DNA of 64,000 bases, taken from positions 155,840-219,839 of the forward strand of contig NZ_ML703337.1 in NCBI RefSeq assembly GCF_008638365.1, given 5' to 3'. Source of the DNA: Nocardiopsis quinghaiensis. Lineage in GTDB: Bacteria > Actinomycetota > Actinomycetes > Streptosporangiales > Streptosporangiaceae. A program made the translations under genes and the position numbers. Under the pieces are notes generated by a model that was not told where the DNA came from, ran no database searches, and was given only the letters and a program-made list of their open reading frames with translations. Shown piece after piece: positions 50,966 through 60,077 of the stretch; the first letter of the stretch is position 1, and the number at the start of each line of letters is the position of its first letter.

Positions 50966-52180
50966 TCACCAGTCGTGCATCGAACCGTCGAGCCTGCGGT
51001 TGACCGGCAGGTACCGGGGCTCGTAGGGGTAGCGGGCCGCGGCCGCCTCGTCGATCTCCACGCCCAGGCCCGGCGCGTCGCCCGGGTGCATGTAGCCGTC
51101 CTCGAACGTGTGGGTGGTCCGGAACACCTCGCTCGCGGGTTCCAGGTGTCCCATGTACTCCTGGATGCCGAAGTTGGGCACGGTGAGGTCCAGGTGCAGG
51201 GCAGCGGCGAGGGAGACGGGCGACAGGTCGCCCGCGCCGTGCGAGCCGGTGCGCACGCCGTACAGGTCGGCGAGGTCGAAGACCCTGCGCAGGTGCGTGA
51301 TGCCTCCGCTGTGCGAGACCGACATCCGTACGTAGTCGATGAGCCGCTCGGTGATCAGGTGCTGGCAGTCCCAGATCGAGTTGAAGACCTCTCCCACGGC
51401 CAGCGGGGTCGTGGTGTGCTGGCGGATCGTGCGGAAGGCCTCCTGGTCCTCGGCCGGGGTCGGGTCCTCGATCCAGAACATGCGGTAGGGCTCCAGCGCC
51501 TTGCCCAGCTGGGCCGCCTCCAGCGGGGAGAGCCGGTGGTGGACGTCGTGCAGCAGGTGGAAGCCGTAGCCGAACCGCTCCCGGACCGCACGCACCATCT
51601 CGGGCGCGAAGTCCAGGTAGGCGGGGGTGTGCCACACGTTGTCGGTGGGCACCGCGCCGTCGGCGGGCTCGTAGGTGGCGCCGGTGCCCGGGTGGTGCAG
51701 GCCGTAGGTGCTCTCCAGCCCGGGTACGGCGGCCTGCACGCGGACCGCCCGGTACCCCCGGTCCAGGAACTCCGCGACCGAGTCGAGGAGTTCGTCGACG
51801 GACCCGCCGCTGGCGTGGCCGTAGACCATGACGCCCTCACGGGCCGCACCGCCCAGCAACTGGTGGACGGGCCTGCCGACCTCCTTGCCGAGGATGTCCC
51901 ACAGGGCGCAGTCCACGGCGGCGATCGCGGTCATCGTCGCGGGGCCGCGCCGCCAGTAGGCGCCCCGGTACAGGTACTGCCAGATGTCGTTGATCCGCCC
52001 GGCGTCGCGGCCGACGAGCAGGGGGCAGACATGGTCGCGCAGGTAGGAGGCGACGGACAGCTCACGGCCGTTCAGGGTGGCGTCGCCGAGGCCGGTCACA
52101 CCGTCCTCGGTGGTGATCCTCAGGGTGACGTAGTTGCGCCCCGGACACGTCACGATGACGTCGGCGGAGGTGATCCTCAT
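50966..52180 (-). CDS. manD: D-mannonate dehydratase, ManD/RspA type
   Basis: A 404-residue enolase-superfamily dehydratase converting D-mannonate to 2-keto-3-deoxy-D-gluconate; the length is exactly that of ManD. Visible landmarks: [17 protein letters not shown] near the start, [16 protein letters not shown], the metal ligands in [27 protein letters not shown] and [16 protein letters not shown], and the C-terminal [18 protein letters not shown] with the catalytic His. Some family members have low activity and are called RspA ('starvation sensing'). It lies 76 bases after a GH5-like hydrolase gene on the same strand. ATG start at 52180 is preceded by AGGAAG. Confidence 0.88.
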   Translation of the reverse strand: MRITSADVIVTCPGRNYVTLRITTEDGVTGLGDATLNGRELSVASYLRDHVCPLLVGRDAGRINDIWQYLYRGAYWRRGPATMTAIAAVDCALWDILGKEVGRPVHQLLGGAAREGVMVYGHASGGSVDELLDSVAEFLDRGYRAVRVQAAVPGLESTYGLHHPGTGATYEPADGAVPTDNVWHTPAYLDFAPEMVRAVRERFGYGFHLLHDVHHRLSPLEAAQLGKALEPYRMFWIEDPTPAEDQEAFRTIRQHTTTPLAVGEVFNSIWDCQHLITERLIDYVRMSVSHSGGITHLRRVFDLADLYGVRTGSHGAGDLSPVSLAAALHLDLTVPNFGIQEYMGHLEPASEVFRTTHTFEDGYMHPGDAPGLGVEIDEAAAARYPYEPRYLPVNRRLDGSMHDW

Positions 52181-52256
52181 GGGTGCTTCCTCGTGTGTCG
52201 GTGTCCTCGGTCCGGTCGGCGGCGGAGGCCTCGCCCCGCCCCCGTCCCGGCGTGGT

Positions 52257-54200
52257 TCAGGTGATGAGTTCGGCGACCCTCACCCCGTAGGCGGGCAGGT
52301 CGACCGAGCGGATCCCGGCCCCGTCGAGGTCGGCCAGGCGGCCCCGGTCCAGGACGGGCTCGGCGCTCAGGGGCTCCGGGTGCTGGCTGAGGAACCAGAC
52401 CAGCTCCCGGCCGCCCTCGTGGCGCATCGTGCCCACCAGGACCCTGGGGTCCTCCACCCGCACGTGGGGGCGGACCCCCGCCTCCACCGCCAGCGCCGCG
52501 TACAGCCGCCACGTGGGTTCGGGGTTGACGGCCGGGGTGAGGGCGGCCATGTGCTCCAGCGGGTAGGTGCACAGTACGAGCTGTCCCCGGCCGGTGCGCC
52601 TGCGCAGCAGTGCGGGGCGCCCGTGCGCGTCGGTGGCCACGACCTCGGCGCCGTCGGGCACGACCGGGAGGAAGGTCCGTGAGTGCGCGTTGCCCGCGAC
52701 GGGGAACTCCAGCGTCTCGCCCGCGCCGACACCGCCGAAGTCCAGCCGGAAGGTCATGCGCAGCCGGTCGTCCTCGATGGGGTCGGTGAGCCCGTAGCGC
52801 AGCTGCTTGACCACCCCGAAGGTCTCGTCCAGCCTGGGCCACCACGGCCCGCGCTGGGTCCCGTGCTCGCCGACGAAGTAGGAGGCGTAGACGGTGGCGC
52901 CCTCCTCCGCCCGGCGCACGAGCTGACGCCAGGCGGGCGCGGTGAGCTGTTTGGCGGACGGCAGCAGGTACAGGGCGCAGTCCTCGGGCAGCCCGTCGGC
53001 CTCCCGGGCGACGCCCACGGGCAGGTCCGCCTCGCGCGCGGCCACGTAGGCCTGCCGGGTGTGGGCCAGGACGCTGCTCGCGTCCTGCGGCTGGGTGAAG
53101 GGGTACATCCGCTCCAGGAAGGAGGACACGACCAGGGCGACCGACGTGTCCGGGCGTGACAGGCGCGCGAAGTCGGTGCGACGCAGCAGGTCGGTGAACT
53201 CCCGGACCTCCCTCAGCTGCGCTTTGGGCCTGCCCTGGTCGTCGGTGAGGCCGAAGTGCATCTCGAAGGGATGGTGGCTGTAGGGCTCCTGGTCGTACAG
53301 CGCGTCGTAGTCGGTGTTGTTCCACGGGATCCAGCCGGTGGCGCCCGCCAGCAGGGTGTTGTGCAGGGTCTGGCGGTAGTAGTGCGCCGCGTTCTCCTCG
53401 GAGGTGTAGTCCGAGGTCACGCCGAACTCCTCCATGACCACCGGCTTGCCTCCCAGGTCCAGGAGTTCGCAGGTGAAGGCGGCGCCGAGGTTCTGCCGTA
53501 CCGGGTCGTCCTCCATCCGGTACACGTGCGGGCCGTGGAAGTCGATGAGGGGTTCGAGTTCACGCACCCGGAAGCCGTTGTCGGCTCCGGTCGTCTCCAC
53601 GCCCCAGGCACCGTCGCCGACGGAGACGGGCTGCTGCGCGCCCGCCTCGCGCAGCGCTCCGACCAGGGACCGGGCCCAGGCGGTGACCGCACGGTGGTCC
53701 AGGGTGCCGATGCCGCGCCCCCGCCAGTCGGCGTAGATGGGGATCTCGTTGGTCAGGAGCCACCCGGCGATGCTCTCGTGGTCCTTCCAGCGCTCGGCGA
53801 CGCTCCGTACGTACCAGGCCTGGCGGTCCACGAACCACGCGTCGGTGAAGATGTCGCGGCCCTCGCGCCATGCGGGGTCCCAGTTCTGCCCCGACATGTG
53901 GCCGACGATGAACGTGGGGATGGTGTGCATGCCCAGGGCCCGGTGGCGTTCGAGGAAGTCGTCGAACCGCTCCAGCATGTGCGGGTCGAGGGTGTCGGGG
54001 GCGGGCTGGAAGTCGGGCCAGTACAGGAAGCTGCGCGTCACGGTGATGCCGTGGTCGCGCAGGACGCGCAGTTCCCCGTCGATGACCGCGCCGTCGTAGT
54101 CCCGCCACATCAGCGGTCCCCCGGTGCGGGACCAGAAGTTGACGCCGACCCAGGTCCGGGGCTCGTCGGCCGTACCGAGTTTGGCGGAGTTGCGCTGCAT
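52257..54200 (-). CDS. GH5-like glycoside hydrolase (mannosidase/galactosidase type)
   Basis: A 647-residue intracellular enzyme (no signal peptide). The N-terminal (beta/alpha)8 barrel (about 15-340) is of clan GH-A: the acid/base is E152 in [11 protein letters not shown] and the nucleophile is in [12 protein letters not shown] (E257 or E258). The middle part (about 350-560) has a beta-galactosidase trimerisation-like domain ([33 protein letters not shown]) and the end is a beta-sandwich. Family 5 or a related clan A family is likely; a beta-mannoside or galactoside substrate is suggested by the linked ManD gene but unproven. ATG at 54200; the gene is divergent from a LacI-type regulator with 264 bases between. 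Confidence 0.82.
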   Translation of the reverse strand: MQRNSAKLGTADEPRTWVGVNFWSRTGGPLMWRDYDGAVIDGELRVLRDHGITVTRSFLYWPDFQPAPDTLDPHMLERFDDFLERHRALGMHTIPTFIVGHMSGQNWDPAWREGRDIFTDAWFVDRQAWYVRSVAERWKDHESIAGWLLTNEIPIYADWRGRGIGTLDHRAVTAWARSLVGALREAGAQQPVSVGDGAWGVETTGADNGFRVRELEPLIDFHGPHVYRMEDDPVRQNLGAAFTCELLDLGGKPVVMEEFGVTSDYTSEENAAHYYRQTLHNTLLAGATGWIPWNNTDYDALYDQEPYSHHPFEMHFGLTDDQGRPKAQLREVREFTDLLRRTDFARLSRPDTSVALVVSSFLERMYPFTQPQDASSVLAHTRQAYVAAREADLPVGVAREADGLPEDCALYLLPSAKQLTAPAWRQLVRRAEEGATVYASYFVGEHGTQRGPWWPRLDETFGVVKQLRYGLTDPIEDDRLRMTFRLDFGGVGAGETLEFPVAGNAHSRTFLPVVPDGAEVVATDAHGRPALLRRRTGRGQLVLCTYPLEHMAALTPAVNPEPTWRLYAALAVEAGVRPHVRVEDPRVLVGTMRHEGGRELVWFLSQHPEPLSAEPVLDRGRLADLDGAGIRSVDLPAYGVRVAELIT

Positions 54201-54464
54201 ACCGGTCCTTCCTCATGTGGGCTCCCGGTGTAGGTATATCGTTTTCCTTCCGGGGTGTCGATCCCCCCGGCCGCTGTGAGGAGAGGACTCCGGACAGGTG
54301 GTCGCTCCGGATACGTGCCCGTGGCGACTGGTAATCTGACCGCCCCCGGTCGGCGCCGCCCCTCCCGGCGGCGGGACGCGGGACCCCACGATCGCGAAGG
54401 GAGCGGCACTGGTGCGCGAGACGGCCCCCGTACCCGGTGCCCCGCCCGGGCCCGGAGCACGGTG

Positions 54465-55505
54465 ATGGGCGCCCGTAGGAGCGGCGGCCGTCCCACGATC
54501 TCCGATGTCGCCGCACTGGCGGGGGTGTCGGTCTCGGCCGTGTCGAAGGTGGTCAACAACAAGGGCAGCATCGCCGAGCCCACCCGCAGGCGCGTCCTGG
54601 ACGCGGTCGGCGAGCTCCAGTGGTCGCCCTCGGCCGCGGCCGTGGCTCTGCGTGGAGCGCGCACCCGGGCCATCGGCATGGTCTCGCGCCGTCCGCCGGA
54701 CCTGCTGACCTCCGATCCGCACTTCACCGTGCTGATATCGGGGATCGAGCGCGAACTCGCCCCCGTGGACTACGGGCTGCTGCTGCACATCGTGGGCGAG
54801 CAGGAGGACGCCGAGCGGCGCGCCTACCGGCGCCTGGCCGAGGAGCGCAGGGTCGACGGCGTCATCCTCACCGAGAGCCTGGTCAGCGACACCCGCTTCG
54901 ACCTGTTGCGGGGGCTCGGGCTGCCCGCGGTGCTGATCGGCACGCCGTGGCGGGAGGACCCCGTACCCGTGGTGCGCGCTCCCCACCAGGAACGGGGCGT
55001 GACCGAGGCGGTCGAGCACCTGGCCGCGCTGGGCCACCGGCGCGTGGCCTACGTCCTCGGCCCCGAGGACCGCGTGCACACAGGCTTCCGCCGCCGTGTC
55101 CTCGAGGAGGCGGCCCTGCGGCACGGGCTCTCCCCCGTCCTGCTGCAGGTCTCCGACTTCACCGCGGAGGCCGCGGCGGTCGCCACGGAGGAGTCGCTGT
55201 CCCTGGCCGGGCGGCCCACCGCGATCCTGTACGCCAACGACATGATGGCGATCGCGGGGATCAACGCGGCGCGCAGGCGGGGGCTGGAGGTGCCCCGGGA
55301 CCTGTCGGTGGTCGGCCACGACGACCTTCCCCTGGGGGCGCTGGTGCAGCCGCGGCTGACCACCGTCGGCCAGGACCTGGTCGGACTCGGGCGCGCGGCC
55401 GCGCTGCGGCTCGTCGCCGAACTCGACGGCACGGCGGCCGAGGTCCCCGCCATCGCCCCTCCCCGGCTCGTGGTGCGCGAGTCCACGGCGGCGCCCGGCG
55501 CTTGA
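54465..55505 (+). CDS. LacI-family transcriptional regulator
   Basis: A 346-residue LacI/GalR regulator. HTH and hinge: TISDVAALAGVSVSAVSKVV, NNKGSIAEPTRRRVLDAVGE, LQWSPSAAAVALRG. Sensor domain: FTVLISGIERELAPVDYGLL, AILYANDMMAIAGINAARRR and LSVVGHDDLPLGALVQPRLT. The ATG at 54465 has GGAG 7 bases upstream. It is divergent from the GH5-like/manD genes and probably represses them. The 54201-54464 gap contains an AT-rich patch, GGTATATCGTTTTCC at 54233-54247, that could be promoter or operator; I see no clear palindrome. It differs from the rhamnoside regulator in sequence. Confidence 0.87.
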   Translation: MGARRSGGRPTISDVAALAGVSVSAVSKVVNNKGSIAEPTRRRVLDAVGELQWSPSAAAVALRGARTRAIGMVSRRPPDLLTSDPHFTVLISGIERELAPVDYGLLLHIVGEQEDAERRAYRRLAEERRVDGVILTESLVSDTRFDLLRGLGLPAVLIGTPWREDPVPVVRAPHQERGVTEAVEHLAALGHRRVAYVLGPEDRVHTGFRRRVLEEAALRHGLSPVLLQVSDFTAEAAAVATEESLSLAGRPTAILYANDMMAIAGINAARRRGLEVPRDLSVVGHDDLPLGALVQPRLTTVGQDLVGLGRAAALRLVAELDGTAAEVPAIAPPRLVVRESTAAPGA

Positions 55506-55886
55506 GCCGCGCCACGAACACGAACAGCACGCGGCCGGCCACCTCGCCGACCGGACGGGCGGGCCCCGCTCCGGCCGCTACGCGCTCTCCGCGGAGCGGT
55601 GGCCGTGTTCCTCCTCGCGCGCTCCTGCCCGCGGGAGTGCGCGGACCCTCCTGAGACGGCCTGACCTCCCAGAACAATGTGCGCGAGCGGGAACGTTCAC
55701 GCCGTCGGCGGTGTTGGAGGGAGGAACACTCAGAAGGCACCTCCCAGAGGCCGACAAGTTGTTCTCCCCGGCTAGATGAGATCCAAACCACGAATCGGCC
55801 CAGCGTTGTCCAAAACGTTACTCCTTCGCCTACTCTGAGGTCCGATACGGCGTCGACCCGACGTCACCCCAGCTCAAGGAGTTCTC
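55506..55886. promoter_or_regulatory. Long upstream region of the GHL10-type hydrolase gene
   Basis: About 380 bases with no coding frame I can support. The second half (55675-55860) is clearly less GC-rich, with segments such as caagttgttctccccggctag and gttgtccaaaacgttactcc that look like promoter sequence for the gene at 55887. No terminator hairpin for the LacI gene was found. Confidence 0.4.
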
Positions 55887-57509
55887 TTGACCCCTGGACG
55901 ACGAGCCGGCCTCTCACCGCGCTGGCGCTCCCGGTGGATGGCCGTGGCCGCCGCCACGGGACTCATGGTTTCCGGATACGCCATCGTCGGTGCCGCCGAC
56001 AACCCGACCGCACCGGGAACCAGTCCCGGTCCCGGCCCGGGATCCGCCGCCGGGTGCGCGGCGACGCAGGACAAGCGCGAGATGCGCGGTGCGTGGCTGA
56101 CCACGGTCGGCAACATCGACTGGCCCTCCGAGTCGGGCCTGAGCGCGGACGAGCAGAAGAAGGAACTCGGCGAGCGCCTCGACCAAGCGGTCGATCTCGA
56201 ACTGAACACGGTGTTCCTGCACGTGCGCCCCACCACCGACGCGTTCTACGAGTCGGACCTGGAGCCGTGGTCCAAGTACCTGACCGGCGAGCAGGGCGGC
56301 GACCCCGGCTACGACCCGCTGAAGTACGCGGTGGCCGAGGCCCACGAGCGCGGTCTCGAACTGCACGCCTGGTTCAACCCCTACCGGATCGGCATGGACT
56401 CCGACATCGAGGAGCTGGCCGACGACCACCCGGTCAAGGAGCACCCCGACTGGATGATCCGCTACGGCGGTGAGGGCTTCATGGACCCGGGCAACCCCGA
56501 GGTCCAGGAATGGGTGACCCGCGTGATCATGGACGTGGTGAACCGCTACGACGTCGACGGCGTGCACTTCGACGACTTCTTCTACCCCTACCCCGACGGG
56601 GACGAGGAGTTCGACGACGACGAGTCGTGGGAGAGGCACGGCGAGGACTTCGACGACCGCGAGGACTGGCGCCGCGACAACGTCAACGAGTTCGTCGGCG
56701 GCGTGCACGACCAGATCCAGGAGACCAAGCCCTGGGTGCGCTTCGGGATCTCGCCGTTCGGCATCTGGCGCAACGGCACCAGCGACTCCAACGGTTCGGA
56801 CACCTCGGGTCTGGAGTCCTACGACGTCCAGCACGCCGACACCCGGACCTGGATCAAGGAGGAGATGGTCGACTACATCGTGCCCCAGCTGTACTGGGAG
56901 CGCGGATTCGACGTCGCCGACTACGAGAAGCTGGTGCCGTGGTGGTCCGAGCAGGTCAAGGGCACCGACGTGGACCTCTACATCGGCCAGGCCGCCTACC
57001 GCGCCGGTGACGAGGGCTGGGACAGGGACACGCTCAGCAGCCAGCTCCACTACACCGCCGACTACCCCGAGGTCGAGGGAGACGTCTACTTCTCCTTCAA
57101 GTCCCTGACGAACGTGGCCGACGAGGCCTACGAGGAACTGGCCGGCGACCACTACAGCGATCCCGCCCTGCCGCCGCTGTCCGACGACTCCCGTGAGGGA
57201 GAGCCGCTGGTCGAGGCAGTGAGCGGGCTGACCGCCACGTCCGAGGACGACCGGGCCAAGCTGGAGTGGGAGAGGACCGAGGGGGCGAGCTCCTACGCCG
57301 TCTACCGCCTCGACTCCGAGGAGGCCGAGCCGGTGGAGTCGGGCGACGTGGAGGAGTACTGCGAGGCGCTGTCCTCCGAGAACCTCGTGCGCGTGACCGG
57401 GGACACCTCGCTGGAGACCGAGGACAAGGACTCCGTGTACGTGGTCACCGCGCTGGACGACTACCGGGTCGAGGGGCCCGCCAGCAACCTCGCCGACACG
57501 CGGAGCTGA
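55887..57509 (+). CDS. Secreted GHL10 (DUF187/YngK-type) glycoside hydrolase
   Basis: A 540-residue protein of the GHL10 family (PF02638), putative exported glycosidases. A basic leader and hydrophobic helix (WMAVAAATGLMVSGYAIVG, about 17-36) form a signal or anchor, followed by a Pro/Gly linker. The barrel (about 62-420) starts MRGAWLTTVGNIDWPSESGL and contains HAWFNPYRI, WMIRYGGEGFMDPGNPEVQE, VDGVHFDDFFYPYP and FGISPFGIWRNGT, all typical of the family. A fibronectin III-like module with two Asp/Glu-rich strands ends it (about 440-540). Unusually acidic overall. TTG start at 55887 with AAGGAG 7 bases upstream. Function may be in cell-wall or exopolysaccharide turnover. Confidence 0.87.
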   Translation: MTPGRRAGLSPRWRSRWMAVAAATGLMVSGYAIVGAADNPTAPGTSPGPGPGSAAGCAATQDKREMRGAWLTTVGNIDWPSESGLSADEQKKELGERLDQAVDLELNTVFLHVRPTTDAFYESDLEPWSKYLTGEQGGDPGYDPLKYAVAEAHERGLELHAWFNPYRIGMDSDIEELADDHPVKEHPDWMIRYGGEGFMDPGNPEVQEWVTRVIMDVVNRYDVDGVHFDDFFYPYPDGDEEFDDDESWERHGEDFDDREDWRRDNVNEFVGGVHDQIQETKPWVRFGISPFGIWRNGTSDSNGSDTSGLESYDVQHADTRTWIKEEMVDYIVPQLYWERGFDVADYEKLVPWWSEQVKGTDVDLYIGQAAYRAGDEGWDRDTLSSQLHYTADYPEVEGDVYFSFKSLTNVADEAYEELAGDHYSDPALPPLSDDSREGEPLVEAVSGLTATSEDDRAKLEWERTEGASSYAVYRLDSEEAEPVESGDVEEYCEALSSENLVRVTGDTSLETEDKDSVYVVTALDDYRVEGPASNLADTRS

Positions 57510-57698
57510 CGGACCGGAGCCGCATCCGAGGGACCTGGGAGGTCCCGAGGAGCTGAGGGGCCTGAGGGAGGGGTCCGCCCGTCCCGTGTAGCTCCCCGTG
57601 TCCGAGCAGAGGACCCGCCGCCCGGAAGGGTGGCGGGTCCCCGCTGCCTCCGGGGCCAACGATCGCTCGCTCTCGGCCGGGGAGGACGGAAGTCCGCT

Positions 57699-58268
57699 TC
57701 ACACGAGAGGGGCCCGGTCGAGGTCCAGGACGTTGACGCCCTCCGCCTCCAGGATCTCCTCGAAGGCGTCGAGCGACTCGGTTCCGATGAGGGCCGCCTC
57801 GCTCCGGTGGATCGGCAGCAGCCACAGGAAGCGCGCTTCCCCGGCCTCCTCCGGAGCCCGTTCGAGCGCGGGACCGTAGGAGTGGGGCAGGCACACCAGG
57901 AGGTGGTCCATGCGCGAGTCCTCCATCCACGGTCCGCCGATGTCGATCACGGAGCCGACGTCGAGCCGGTACTCCTCGAAGGAGTGCAGGTGGCTCACCA
58001 TGGCCAGGGTCTCCGTGTGGGCCTCCGCCGCGGCCGGCGACATGACGAAGAACTCCGTGCCGCCCTCGGCCTCGTGGACGGACGAACCCGCCGTCACGTA
58101 CACCCAGGCCTCGCCAGCGCTCCGGGGAGCCACCCGGTAGGTGGTGAAGCCCGGGACCCGGTCGAGGATGAGCCCCTGTTCCCAGGTGACGGCCTCCACC
58201 TCGTGCCCGTGCCAGAACTCCCGGACGTGCCGTTCGAGCGCGGAGATCCGCGCGTCCTCCCCGATCAT
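57699..58268 (-). CDS. Suppressor-of-fused (SUFU) domain protein
   Basis: A 189-residue protein matching the bacterial SUFU family (PF05076): TYRVAPRSAGEAWVYVTAGS near residue 45, EFFVMSPAAAEAHTETLAMV, SHLHSFEEYRLDVGSVIDIG, HLLVCLPHSYGPALERAP, RFLWLLPIHRSEAALIGTES and the C-terminal AEGVNVLDLDRAPLV. In animals SUFU regulates Hedgehog signalling; bacterial copies are of unknown role and some belong to toxin-immunity loci, which I see no sign of here. The ATG at 58268 (TTG at 58271 is adjacent) has no clear ribosome site. It stands alone between a GHL10 gene (convergent) and a hemerythrin gene. Confidence 0.83.
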   Translation of the reverse strand: MIGEDARISALERHVREFWHGHEVEAVTWEQGLILDRVPGFTTYRVAPRSAGEAWVYVTAGSSVHEAEGGTEFFVMSPAAAEAHTETLAMVSHLHSFEEYRLDVGSVIDIGGPWMEDSRMDHLLVCLPHSYGPALERAPEEAGEARFLWLLPIHRSEAALIGTESLDAFEEILEAEGVNVLDLDRAPLV

Positions 58269-58392
58269 CAAGGAACCCGGTCCCCCGCTCCGCCCCGGCC
58301 CCGGAGCCTTCCAGGCCCCGAGGTACCCGCTACGCCGACACTCTGAGGGCTCAGACTACGGTTCCCCGCCGCGAGCCCTCCGGCGGCACCCC

Positions 58393-58866
58393 TCAGATGG
58401 TGACGGGGCCGTAGGAGTTCAGGGCCTCCACGATCTGGCGCTCCTCGTAGTCCAGGTGCGCCTCCACCTCGGCGGCGAGGCGCTCGACGTCGTCACGGAC
58501 GCGGACGGGGTCACCGCCCTCCACCAGTTCCTGTATCCGGTCCAGCGACCGGCTGATGGCCGAGTGCTCCCTGGTCAGGCGCTCAAGGACGGGCGCGAAC
58601 CCGGGGTGGCTCTCGGCCAGCCCGGGCAGCAGGTGCTCGTCCTCCGCGGTGTGGTGGCCGTGCAGGAACCCGCAGAAGGACAGGCACTTCTTGCGGAGCT
58701 GCTGCTCGAAGGACGCCCCGTCGCTGGAGGTGCTCTTCCCCGCCGCGAGGTCTTCGCGCAACGAGGCCAGCTCTGCTCGCAGCATGTCGTGGACCTTGAC
58801 GAGCTGGTCTCCCAGCGCCTCGACGCGCTGGCCCCGCGGGACGGGGGCGGTGCTCTCGTCGTTCAT
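58393..58866 (-). CDS. Hemerythrin HHE-domain protein
   Basis: A 157-residue four-helix protein with likely di-iron ligands: VKVHDMLRAELA (about 25-35), FLHGHHTAEDEHLLPGLAES (about 67-86), LTREHSAISRSL (about 100) and EAHLDYEERQIVEAL near the C-terminus. Such proteins bind oxygen or nitric oxide, or serve in iron and redox sensing. The ATG at 58866 follows a GAGTGAG site. The 148-base region towards the divergent TetR gene carries two palindromic operators, so the hemerythrin gene is probably controlled by that regulator. Confidence 0.87.
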   Translation of the reverse strand: MNDESTAPVPRGQRVEALGDQLVKVHDMLRAELASLREDLAAGKSTSSDGASFEQQLRKKCLSFCGFLHGHHTAEDEHLLPGLAESHPGFAPVLERLTREHSAISRSLDRIQELVEGGDPVRVRDDVERLAAEVEAHLDYEERQIVEALNSYGPVTI

Positions 58867-58910
58867 GTGCTCACTCTCGGAGGAGGGGGTGACCGGACAT
58901 CCGGATAAAC

Positions 58911-58950
58911 TGCCAGTTACTGGCATAATACCTTCATTGGCACTATGCCG
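58911..58950. promoter_or_regulatory. Two palindromic operators between hemerythrin and TetR genes
   Basis: TGCCAGTTACTGGCA (58911-58925, perfect 6-3-6) and TGGCACTATGCCG (58938-58950, 5-3-5 with one mismatch at the end). Their centres are 26 bases apart. A further ACTGGC half-site follows at 58953-58958. TATGCT at 59002-59007 could be a -10 element that makes the TetR message leaderless (ATG at 59014). Confidence 0.65.
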
Positions 58951-59013
58951 TCACTGGCGCCTGTGGGCAACGGTTTTTCCGGCCCCGGAGCGCACCGCCG
59001 CTATGCTGGCCCG

Positions 59014-59730
59014 ATGACCGTCGAGCCCCTGAGGAACGAGGAGTCCGCGCTCCCCCTGCGCGAACGCAAGAAGCTGCGTACGCGGCGCCTGCTCGCCGAC
59101 ACCGCCCTGCGGATGTTCCTCGAAGGGGGATTCGAGGAGACCACGCTGGACGACCTGGTGGACACGGTCGAGGTGTCGGTGCGCACCTTCTTCCGCTACT
59201 ACTCCTCCAAGGAGGAGGTCGCCATGGCCGCCGAGGGCGAGCTGTGGGAGGCCTACGCCTCCGAGGTGGCCCGCCTGCGGATCAGCGGACCGGTGCTGCC
59301 CCTGCTGCGCGACTGCTACGCGGACGCGGTCCGGGGCCTGTCCGGGGACTGGGCCAGGCGCTACCTGGCCACCCGGAAGCTGGCAGCCCGCACCCCGGCC
59401 CTGCGCGTGTACCACGCGGGCACCACACAGGACCTGCAGGCGCGGCTGGTCGAAATGCTGGAGGACAAGCTCGGCGTCGACAGCCGCGAGGACGTGCGGT
59501 TGCGGCTCATCGGCGAGATGGCCCTGGCCTCGGTGCGTTACGGCACCAAGAACTGGATGCGCGCCCTCGGGCACCGTGGCGGCGCCGACGGCACCGAGAC
59601 ACTGATCACCGAGGTCGGGCGTGCCTTCGACGCCCTCCCCGGCGCACTGTCCCTGTCTCCGGACACCCTCGACCGTCCTCGTCGGCACGGTGACCAGAAA
59701 GGCGCACCGACCCGCCCTCCGCGCGGTTGA
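59014..59730 (+). CDS. TetR-family transcriptional regulator
   Basis: A 238-residue TetR protein: HTH at about residues 22-65 (RRLLADTALRMFLEGGFEET, TLDDLVDTVEVSVRTFFRYY, SSKEEVAMAA), a helical ligand domain with RYLATRKLAARTPALRVYHA, and a Pro/Arg-rich tail of about 25 residues. The ATG at 59014 lacks a ribosome site, consistent with leaderless translation. It is divergent from the hemerythrin gene across two palindromes, which are its likely binding sites. Confidence 0.85.
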   Translation: MTVEPLRNEESALPLRERKKLRTRRLLADTALRMFLEGGFEETTLDDLVDTVEVSVRTFFRYYSSKEEVAMAAEGELWEAYASEVARLRISGPVLPLLRDCYADAVRGLSGDWARRYLATRKLAARTPALRVYHAGTTQDLQARLVEMLEDKLGVDSREDVRLRLIGEMALASVRYGTKNWMRALGHRGGADGTETLITEVGRAFDALPGALSLSPDTLDRPRRHGDQKGAPTRPPRG

Positions 59731-59734
59731 TCCC

Positions 59735-59777
59735 GTACTCAGAGCGAGGTTGGAGCGTCGGACCTCGCCACGAGTAC
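59735..59777 (+). terminator. Interrupted hairpin after the TetR gene
   Basis: Outer arms GTACTC / GAGTAC and inner arms GCGAGGT / ACCTCGC form a two-part stem starting 5 bases after the TetR stop. The remaining sequence to the pyruvate carboxylase start (59778-60077) shows no gene; its last 150 bases, with AT-richer stretches near 59960-59990, probably contain the pyc promoter. Confidence 0.55.
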
Positions 59778-60077
59778 AAGATCACCGAGGTCCAGGGCCA
59801 TCACGTCATACCAGCAACGTCTCCGGCCAGTCCGCCGGGGCGTCCGAGAGCGGCGCCGACGACGGTGCGGCGGGCCGCGGAGCCCGGGGCCGCCGATTCC
59901 TGCAAGGTAGCGTGACGTGACCAGCGGTGGAACGCCGCCACCTGCGTGAAAGACGTACCCGGGTGGTTTTCCCGAATCACCTTCTGGTTATCGTGCCCCT
60001 GACCCGCCCGACCGTGGGCCCGGCAACGACGCCGGACTCCCCCGGCATGACGCGTGACCGACCAGGAGGAGACCTCC

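Noticed and set aside
54233-54247. Possible LacI operator upstream of the GH5-like gene
   Set aside because: GGTATATCGTTTTCC is AT-rich but its half-sites do not match as a palindrome; left as promoter-like sequence only.
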